Assembly (NCBI RefSeq): GCF_024734075.1
Contig: NZ_CP102850.1
Span: 2,852,001-2,916,000 of the forward strand
From: Gordonia mangrovi
GTDB lineage: Bacteria; Actinomycetota; Actinomycetes; Mycobacteriales; Mycobacteriaceae
DNA: 64,000 nucleotides
Reading direction: 5' to 3'
The notes below the pieces were generated by a model. The model made no database searches and was not told where the DNA came from. It worked only from the letters and a program-made list of their open reading frames with translations. Shown here piece by piece: positions 58,720-64,000 of the stretch. Both the position numbers and the translations under genes were made by a program. Numbering within the stretch: position 1 is the stretch's first letter; every line of letters starts with the position of its first letter.

Positions 58720-59588
58720 TCACGCCTCGCTGTAGCGGCTGCCGGTGTCCACGGCGGTGAAGTCGATGGCGGCGGCGGCGTTGTTGACCCCGGTGACCAT
58801 GCCGACGCCGAATTGGCCGGCCGTGTCGTACAGATTCGTGGTGCTCGTGGAGATCCCGTCGACCTCCACATGGCTGGCCGCCTCGACGCCGATCCGCGAC
58901 CCCACCGGCAGCCGCGAGAGCGCCACGGTCAGGTCGCAGTTGATGAATGCGATGCCCTGGCTTCCCCAATTGCACACCAGGCTTGTCGATTCCCCGCTGA
59001 TCACCGACCGTTCGAACGGTGACGGCCGTTCGCCGACAACCGTCGAGACCGCACGCGTCCACAGCCAGTTGCGATCGGCGCTCTGGTGGGCGCCCATGTC
59101 GTGGCTCCACTCGATCTCTCCGGATCCGGTGGCCGTTCCGAACCAGGGAAACGGGTCGTCGCGGTCGGTCTCGGGTGGGTGGAACTCGATGGTCTCCGCC
59201 GGCCGCTCCCACCTCTCACCGGGCGGGTTCGTGCTCTCCTTCACGAAGACCGTGGTACTCCGCGCGACCATGACCTCTGCATCGTCGACCACTGGATCAC
59301 ATCGACCTCGGCCACCTTGATCCGGCCGCCGTCGCGGAGGAGGCGGCCACGGGTGGTGGTGGGGACGTCGCGGGCGGCCTTGAACAGGTCGATGGTGAAG
59401 CGTGCCGGCCGAAAGCCGGGCACCGCGTGATCACCTTCGGCGGCGCGGGCGGCCAACGCACACACCGCCGGGCCGTTGAGGGTGCGCGGAGCCCACAGGC
59501 TCGCCGCGTACCGGGTCGGCAGAAATCGGGTCTCGCCAGGGGACCCCGTGAGTTGAGGATCGGGGGTGAAGAAGGCGATCGACGTCAC
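58720..59588 (-). pseudogene. Acyl-CoA thioesterase-like gene with a frameshift
   Basis: Two frames on the minus strand form one hot-dog thioesterase. The first (GTG at 59588: VTSIAFFTPDP, then LWAPRTLNGPAVCALAARAA, PARFTIDLFKAARDVPTTTR and GGRIKVAEVDVIQ) breaks at ~59292. The second (DDAEVMVARSTTVFVKES, then WLWTRAVSTVVGE and HVEVDGISTSTTNLYDTAGQ) carries on one base out of phase. One inserted base after the Gln codon would restore ~290 residues. Either a pseudogene or a sequencing error. The RBS AAGGGAAA supports the GTG. Confidence 0.8.
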
Positions 59589-59653
59589 GAGTTTCCCTTC
59601 TGTTCGACGCAAGAATTGGTGTCGAACCAATCGGCGCGTACTAACCTGCGTCC

Positions 59654-60229
59654 ATGACAATTGCAGATTACGCAAGGCAGATTCCCAACGAACTCGTGGC
59701 CGCAGTGCGAACCACGATGATCGTGACCGCGATCGTCGGCCTCGTGTTGGGGATCATTGCGCTCGTGTGGCCGGAGGCGACCCTGCTCGTCATCGGGGTG
59801 CTCTTCGGAATCTCGCTCATCATGGCCGGACTGTTCCGCCTCTACGAGGCCACGGCGTCGACGTTGCTCTCCGGCGGTTGGCGTTTCGCGCTCGGCCTCA
59901 TCGGTGTGCTCATCTTGGCCGCCGGGATCGTCGCGGTGTTCAACCCGGAGAAATCGCTGGTCTTCCTCGCGATCTTCATCGGAATCGGCTGGATCTTCCA
60001 GGGGATCGCCGACCTCGCCCGCGCGTCCGCCGGCTCTCAGCACGTGCCGCGCTGGCTCCTGGTGCTGTCCGGGGTGGTGTCGATCATCGCCGGCATCGTC
60101 ATGATGCTGATCCCCGGACTCGCGCTGGCCACCTTCTTGATCATCGCGGCGATCATGCTGATCGTGATCAGTGTGGTCACCCTGCTGACGCTGCCGAAGA
60201 AGATCGAGGAACCGGGGAATCTGATCTGA
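59654..60229 (+). CDS. HdeD/DUF308 membrane protein
   Basis: 191 residues with six hydrophobic helices in three pairs, the DUF308 pattern: MIVTAIVGLVLGIIALVWPE, LFGISLIMAGLFRLYEA, WRFALGLIGVLILAAGIVAV with FNPEKSL, IGIGWIFQGIADLARA, LLVLSGVVSIIAGIVMMLIP and FLIIAAIMLIVISVVTLL. HdeD proteins are linked with acid resistance in E. coli; the role here is unknown. Followed by a family II palindrome and a convergent gene. Confidence 0.88.
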   Translation: MTIADYARQIPNELVAAVRTTMIVTAIVGLVLGIIALVWPEATLLVIGVLFGISLIMAGLFRLYEATASTLLSGGWRFALGLIGVLILAAGIVAVFNPEKSLVFLAIFIGIGWIFQGIADLARASAGSQHVPRWLLVLSGVVSIIAGIVMMLIPGLALATFLIIAAIMLIVISVVTLLTLPKKIEEPGNLI

Positions 60230-60290
60230 GAAGTCCGCTGCTCGACGGCGAACCGCGCAAGGTGATCGTGGTGCCCGGCCGGCTCTCGTC

Positions 60291-60358
60291 CAACCGCGCA
60301 CCCGTCGCGCTGCCGCGCATGTCGCGACGTGCGCGCGTGCGTGGCTGGTGCGCGGTTG
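60291..60358. terminator. Family II palindrome, copy 3
   Basis: Perfect 12-bp arms CAACCGCGCACC / GGTGCGCGGTTG, with an inner near-palindrome GCGCATGTCGCGACGTGCGC. It lies between convergent genes. Confidence 0.75.
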
Positions 60359-60379
60359 CTGTCCTCGCTCAGGCGGCGG

Positions 60380-60958
60380 TCAGGTCAGTTCGAGGCCGTC
60401 GATCGTCACCGCGGCGCGGGCGGCCTCGACGTCGCGGGGCAGTCGGTCGATGAGCTGATTCATCGCGACGAGGACGTCGTGGCTGTGCGCCAGCCGCACC
60501 GGATCGACCCGTGTGCCGACCGCATCGAGGATCACCTCGGGGTCGGCATCGGCCCGGTGGGCAACCGCCGCTGCCAGAAGTCGCCGGGCCTGGTCGGGCT
60601 GACTGTCCCACAGGGCGTCGGCAGTGGTCAGGTACAGCTGGACGGCCGGTGGGTAGTCGTGCAGGTGCACGAGCGCCCACGCCCAGTGTTTGGCGACGTC
60701 GACGGTGTCCGACTGTCCACGGCCGTGGGTCCGGACATACTTGCCATGCAACTCGCGACACAGGGGTGTCGAATCAGCCCACAGGTGCAAGTGCGACATA
60801 CACCGCACACAGTCATGCAGGTTGGACAGGTACATCACCGAATACGGGCCTTCGCGGCGCGACCGGATTTCGCGCAGCACCGAGAACTCGGCGAGCGCAT
60901 GCGAGTACTCGCCCGCCGAAAGATATGCCTCGGCCTCGTCCTGCATTTCTGCGAGCAT
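60380..60958 (-). CDS. Small helical (TPR-like) protein of unknown function
   Basis: 192 residues, wholly helical by composition: EMQDEAEAYLSAGEYSHALA, YLSNLHDCVRCMSHLHLWAD, VDVAKHWAWALVHLHDYPPA and ARRLLAAAVAHRADADPEVI look like tandem TPR-type hairpins. No membrane segment or signal. The ATG at 60958 is chosen because the residues of the longer frame before it are non-helical. Probably a soluble adaptor; no family named. Confidence 0.65.
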   Translation of the reverse strand: MLAEMQDEAEAYLSAGEYSHALAEFSVLREIRSRREGPYSVMYLSNLHDCVRCMSHLHLWADSTPLCRELHGKYVRTHGRGQSDTVDVAKHWAWALVHLHDYPPAVQLYLTTADALWDSQPDQARRLLAAAVAHRADADPEVILDAVGTRVDPVRLAHSHDVLVAMNQLIDRLPRDVEAARAAVTIDGLELT

Positions 60959-61030
60959 GCCTCGATTGTCGCGTAATCCGTCCTCCCGCGGGTGGGATTC
61001 ATTCGGACATCTGGACGCATGCACGAAACA

Positions 61031-61056
61031 GCCCGGCCACCCACCAGGTGACCGGG
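61031..61056. terminator. Terminator-like stem-loop
   Basis: GCCCGGcCAC / GTGaCCGGGC lie behind the stop of the proline-rich membrane protein gene and before the TPR-like gene. Confidence 0.55.
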
Positions 61057-61081
61057 CCGTCTGCGCGGGATCAGCGAGTGC

Positions 61082-62161
61082 TCAGTACTGCTGATTCGGC
61101 GGGTACGGCGGCGGGGCCATCGGCGCTGCCGATGCCAGCGGGGCGATCTGTCCGCCGGTGAAGAACCGGTAGGCGTACGTGGTGGCGATCATGGTGACCG
61201 GCAGGGTCACCAGCAGGCCGATCAGGCACAGCAGCGCACCGACGATGTTGAGGCCGATGACGGCCAGTGCCAACAGGAACAGTGTGCCGGCGTTCTTGCT
61301 GATCACCGAGAAGCTGGCCTTGATGCCCTCGATCGGGTCCATGTCGCGGTCCACGACGAAGGTCAGCGACCAGTAGGCGAGGAACGCGAAGACGATGCCC
61401 GGGATGATCAGCAGGATCAGTCCGATGACGGTACCCAGGCCCACCAGGAACGCGGTGATGATGACCGCGGCGAAGTTGATGTTGAAGAACCGACCGATGT
61501 CCGGCTTGGTGCCGGAGGTCTCGTCGAGCGCGCCCCGGGCGTAGGCGCCCTGGAAGATGTAGCCGACGATCGTCGCGATGATGCCGAAGATGGCGCTGAT
61601 CCAGAAGATCCGACCGTTGTCCGACGACACGTTGCCCAGCGTCTGGATGATGCCGGTGACGACGAGCGAGATCAGGATCACCACGATCCAGGACAGCGCG
61701 TTCTCCTTGTAGCGGTTCCAGCCGTAGCTGAAGGCCTCACCGATGGAGAACTGATCGGCCGTCGGTGCGCCGTATTCGCCACCGCCATAGGTGCCCGGTG
61801 CGCCGTAATTGCCGGGGGGCGGCGGGTATCCGCCGGGACCGCCGGCGGGCTGGCCGTAGCCGCCGCCGGGCGGGGGTGGCGGTGGGTAGCCGGGTTGCGC
61901 GCCGTATCCGGGCTGCTGGGTGCCGTAGCCGGGGGGCGGGCCCTGGGGCGGCGGACCCGACGGGGGCGGGTAGGCGCCACCGGGTGGCGGGTATGAACCA
62001 GGCGGTGGATAGCCCGACGGCGGCGGGGGTGTGGATCCCGGCGGCGGGTAGGACGGCGGTGGTGTGCCGCCGGCCGGTTCCTGGTTGCCACCGGATTCGG
62101 CGCCGGCGCCCGGATCGGGGTCCGACGAACCGGGATTCTGTGGATCTGACGGTGTTGTCAT
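61082..62161 (-). CDS. Proline/glycine-rich N-terminus with integral membrane domain
   Basis: 359 residues. The first ~135 are Pro/Gly/Tyr-rich (repeats such as YPPPGSYPPPGG), followed by a ~220-residue membrane domain starting FSIGEAFSYGWNRYKENALS. It has six hydrophobic stretches (WIVVILISLVVTGIIQTL, FGIIATIVGYIFQGAYA, AAVIITAFLVGLGTVIGLIL, IPGIVFAFLAYWSLTFVVDR and two at the end). This resembles the DUF975/glycerophosphoryl-phosphodiesterase membrane domain group. The Pro-rich part may hold partners at the division site or wall. The ATG at 62161 is used; the longer frame is Arg-rich noise. Confidence 0.82.
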   Translation of the reverse strand: MTTPSDPQNPGSSDPDPGAGAESGGNQEPAGGTPPPSYPPPGSTPPPPSGYPPPGSYPPPGGAYPPPSGPPPQGPPPGYGTQQPGYGAQPGYPPPPPPGGGYGQPAGGPGGYPPPPGNYGAPGTYGGGEYGAPTADQFSIGEAFSYGWNRYKENALSWIVVILISLVVTGIIQTLGNVSSDNGRIFWISAIFGIIATIVGYIFQGAYARGALDETSGTKPDIGRFFNINFAAVIITAFLVGLGTVIGLILLIIPGIVFAFLAYWSLTFVVDRDMDPIEGIKASFSVISKNAGTLFLLALAVIGLNIVGALLCLIGLLVTLPVTMIATTYAYRFFTGGQIAPLASAAPMAPPPYPPNQQY

Positions 62162-62307
62162 GGCAGGGAGGATACGGAACACCGGCCCCGGTCGACAGTG
62201 TTTGCGATACCGCGTCGTGTCTCGACGCCAGGATTTCCCGGGCCAGGTCATCTTCGGCCACTCGTGCACCCTGGATTCGTCACCGGCGGGCTGGCATCGT
62301 GGAAACG

Positions 62308-62832
62308 GTGAACGACATCGGCAGCACCCCTGAAGGTTCCGACGGCGAGTACAGCCTCGACGACGACGACCAACTGCAACCCGAGGACACCCTGGTCGAC
62401 CGTGGTGTCGACGACGTCCTCGATGAGGGGTACTCGCCGCCCGATCACCAGCCCAGCTGGGGTCGCCATGGGCTGACCGAACGCGAGCAGCGGGAGGGCG
62501 AGACACTCGATGAGCGACTTGCCGAGGAGGAAACAGACATCGGTGTCACCGACCCCCTCGACGACATCGCGGCCGAGGAGGACGTCGAGAAGAACTGGCG
62601 TTCACACGAATCCGATCGTTCGGATGACTACGACGGCGACGACCAGGCCGGCGCGGCGCGGTCGGGGCGACTGGTCGCGCCCGATGAGGGTTCGGGTATC
62701 GACCGCGAGAAGGACGCGGTGGCCGGTGATGTCGGTATAGACGGGGCCGGGGCCTCCGCTGAGGAGGCGGCGGTGCACTACCTGGATGCCGACGAGGTGG
62801 AATGGTCCGAGGAGTCGGACACCGACGCGTGA
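62308..62832 (+). CDS. Acidic DUF5709-type protein
   Basis: 174 residues, strongly acidic and without hydrophobic helices. Typical order: DDDDQLQPEDTLVDRGVDDV, LDEGYSPPDHQPSWGRHGLT, LDERLAEEETDI, AGAARSGRLVAPDEGSGIDR, and DAVAGDVGIDGAGASAEEAA with AVHYLDAD at the end. It matches the DUF5709 proteins of actinobacteria. Function unknown. Starts at a GTG; GTG 62299 is also possible. Divergent from the proline-rich membrane gene. Confidence 0.78.
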   Translation: MNDIGSTPEGSDGEYSLDDDDQLQPEDTLVDRGVDDVLDEGYSPPDHQPSWGRHGLTEREQREGETLDERLAEEETDIGVTDPLDDIAAEEDVEKNWRSHESDRSDDYDGDDQAGAARSGRLVAPDEGSGIDREKDAVAGDVGIDGAGASAEEAAVHYLDADEVEWSEESDTDA

Positions 62833-62854
62833 ATCCGGGCTGATCGCCCGTCGG

Positions 62855-63601
62855 TCAGTGCCCGACGTCGGCGAGCGAGCCGACCACCCTCGCCCGCGCA
62901 GCAGCGGGTTCGACGCCGAGCTCCGACAACGTCGCGGTCACCGCGGAATCCTCGAACAGGCCGAGCAGGATGTGTTCGGTGCCGACGAAATCGTGGCCCA
63001 ACTCGACCGCTGCCGTCAGAGTCGCCTGCAGCACCGCGCGCGACCGATCATTGTACGGCACAATCGTTTTCTCGTCCGGCAGGGGCGGTGACCCAGGGGT
63101 GGCCCGCTGGTCGGGCAGGCACGCCGCGGCGAGTGTGTCCAGCGATACGCCGTGGGCGCGCAAGGCCAGATCGGCGATCGACTCCGGCGCCACCGTCAGT
63201 GCCCGGGCCAGATGTTCCGGCGTCACCGCAGTGCTGCGCTCGGCGGCCGCCAGGTTGTGCGCCTCGGCGATCACGTTGCGCGCCCGTGGGGTGAATCGCG
63301 CGAACGGGTGTGCTTCGTCGGCCAGCGGTGTCGGCGCGGCGTCGGCGGGCGTGCGGGTCACGAACCTCTTCTGGGCGGCCTGTTTGCTGACTCCCATGGC
63401 GACGCCGATGTCGGTCCACGACGCGCCGGCCCGCCGGGCCTGATCGACGAAATGGCCGATCAGATGATCGGCGACATCGCCGAGGTGCTCGGCGGTGACC
63501 ATGGCGCCGGCCAACTGCTCGAGGGGGTCGTCATGCGCGGCGCGGACACCGACGATCAGATCGTCGAGGCGGACATGGTGAACCTGCGTGCGCTCCGTCA
63601 T
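62855..63601 (-). CDS. Clp N-domain protein with N-terminal HTH
   Basis: 248 residues. Residues ~25-85 contain a helix-turn-helix (ASWTDIGVAMGVSKQAAQKR). After a short linker, two Clp_N repeats follow (~100-170: FTPRARNVIAEAHNLAAAER with TPEHLARAL; ~185-245: YNDRSRAVLQATLTAAVELG, then GTEHILLGLF). There is no ATPase domain, so it is not a ClpA/ClpC chaperone. It probably reads degradation signals or partners of the Clp machinery and uses the HTH to bind DNA. Two near-identical inverted repeats just before the start support autoregulation. Confidence 0.83.
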   Translation of the reverse strand: MTERTQVHHVRLDDLIVGVRAAHDDPLEQLAGAMVTAEHLGDVADHLIGHFVDQARRAGASWTDIGVAMGVSKQAAQKRFVTRTPADAAPTPLADEAHPFARFTPRARNVIAEAHNLAAAERSTAVTPEHLARALTVAPESIADLALRAHGVSLDTLAAACLPDQRATPGSPPLPDEKTIVPYNDRSRAVLQATLTAAVELGHDFVGTEHILLGLFEDSAVTATLSELGVEPAAARARVVGSLADVGH

Positions 63602-63602
63602 T

Positions 63603-63650
63603 CGTCAACTCTAGGTTGACGAATGACGGAGCGTCAACCTCTGGTTGACG
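63603..63650. promoter_or_regulatory. Two tandem operator-like repeats CGTCAAC-N5-GTTGACG
   Basis: CGTCAACTCTAGGTTGACG (63603-63621) and CGTCAACCTCTGGTTGACG (63632-63650), both 19-bp dyads with identical arms, centred 29 bp apart, directly before the start of the Clp_N/HTH gene. Likely the binding sites of its own product. Confidence 0.75.
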
Positions 63651-63867
63651 ATCTGGCCGTCGGCTGCCGGAGTCTGTCGGTGGCGTGTGCTGCGATGACC
63701 TGGACCCCGTCCGCCCCGCCGGTGCCGCGTCGGTCGCCGCAGTGTCGTCGCTCGAGTGTGTTGGTCCGAGCGTCGTTGACAGCGGTGAGGAGGCTGGTAA
63801 CGATGGATGGAAGGGTTGCCCGTCCGCCCCCGGCTTGCCGCCGGGTCCACCACAACGGGAGGTACCG
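63651..63867. other. Intergenic region without a recognised gene
   Basis: 217 bases. Frames on both strands are short and biased. An RBS (GGGAGG) lies at the right end for the following gene. Confidence 0.4.
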
Positions 63868-64000
63868 GTGAGCATCACCAATCGCCCTGTGTCGATCGAG
63901 ACCGAATCGGCGCACTCCATGTCCGCTCAGGCCAGCAGATTCCTCGACGTGCGTGCGTTGACCGACACGTTGAGCGCGCGCCTGTCCGCCGAAGACCAGA
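63868..64000 (+). CDS. Start of a gene cut by the window end
   Basis: 44 residues from a GTG with GGGAGG five bases upstream: MSITNRPVSIETESAHSMSA, then LDVRALTDTLSARLSAEDQ. A DinB/EgtB-like N-terminus is possible (a helix ending LSAEDQ often opens ergothioneine sulfoxide synthases), but too little is visible to name it. Confidence 0.5.
   Translation, partial: MSITNRPVSIETESAHSMSAQASRFLDVRALTDTLSARLSAEDQ

Noticed and set aside
57365..58735. 456-codon plus-strand frame
   Set aside because: Antisense of the DUF4185 gene with its clear signal peptide; Gly/Arg/Val-rich without motifs.
1..64000. CRISPR arrays, tRNA or rRNA genes
   Set aside because: No regularly spaced repeats with unique spacers, no cas genes, and no cloverleaf-like or rRNA sequence was recognised. 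A tRNA scan would be needed to exclude a missed tRNA.

Overview
The window comes from a high-GC, mycolic-acid-containing actinobacterium of the order Mycobacteriales. The best guess from gene content is Gordonia or a close relative, but no rRNA or other species marker is present. Evidence for the order: the arabinofuranosyltransferase aftD next to a DUF2613 protein and the lipoprotein lpqI; an iniB-iniA-iniC cluster; an MspA-type porin; an MmpL transporter; and the lipid block htdX-fabG4 / fadA2 / fadE5. Recalled gene order in M. tuberculosis (Rv0236c-Rv0236A-Rv0237-Rv0238 ... Rv0241c-Rv0242c-Rv0243-Rv0244c) is kept as a backbone, with large blocks inserted between its members.

Layout. 1-4.9 kb: aftD (partial), DUF2613, a secreted protein, a universal stress protein, lpqI and a membrane protein. 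4.9-7.4 kb: a DUF222/HNH endonuclease gene and a repeat-rich, gene-free stretch. 7.4-18.1 kb: a cell-envelope stress locus with the dynamin-like GTPases iniC and iniA, a 1051-residue Gly/Ala-rich IniB, and, divergently, a membrane-tethered Hsp70-like ATPase and a LuxR-type ATPase regulator. 18.1-18.8 kb: a TetR regulator (Rv0238-like). 18.8-42.4 kb: accessory DNA. It holds a tightly packed defence operon (hsdM-hsdS-mcrB-mcrC), an AAA ATPase, hsdR, a decayed second copy of htdX/fabG4, an IS256-family and an IS3-family element (both damaged), an MspA porin, and a 9-kb run of secreted proteins, lipoproteins and toxin-like fragments with an internal direct duplication. 42.4-54 kb: htdX-fabG4 divergent from fadA2, a VanW protein, a short-chain dehydrogenase, vapBC, mmpL and fadE5. 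54-64 kb: endonuclease IV, a PAP2-type membrane enzyme, a DUF6153-like/DUF305 pair, a DUF4185 protein, a frameshifted thioesterase, a DUF308 protein, a proline-rich membrane protein, a DUF5709 protein, and a Clp_N protein with its own HTH and two operator-like repeats.

Regulatory structure. A 16-bp site with core TTAC-N6-GTAA occurs before the TetR gene, between fabG4 and fadA2, and before fadE5. This suggests that the TetR protein controls the fatty-acid genes and itself. Three different families of long GC-rich palindromes sit just after stop codons and probably act as terminators or 3' elements.

What looks most novel: the composite type I / McrBC restriction locus with an associated AAA ATPase; the inferred TTAC-N6-GTAA regulon; the Hsp70-like / LuxR-ATPase / dynamin-pair envelope locus; and the decaying toxin-immunity-like island flanked by remnants of htdX/fabG4 and of a porin gene. 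No tRNA, rRNA, CRISPR array, integrase or plasmid origin was recognised.
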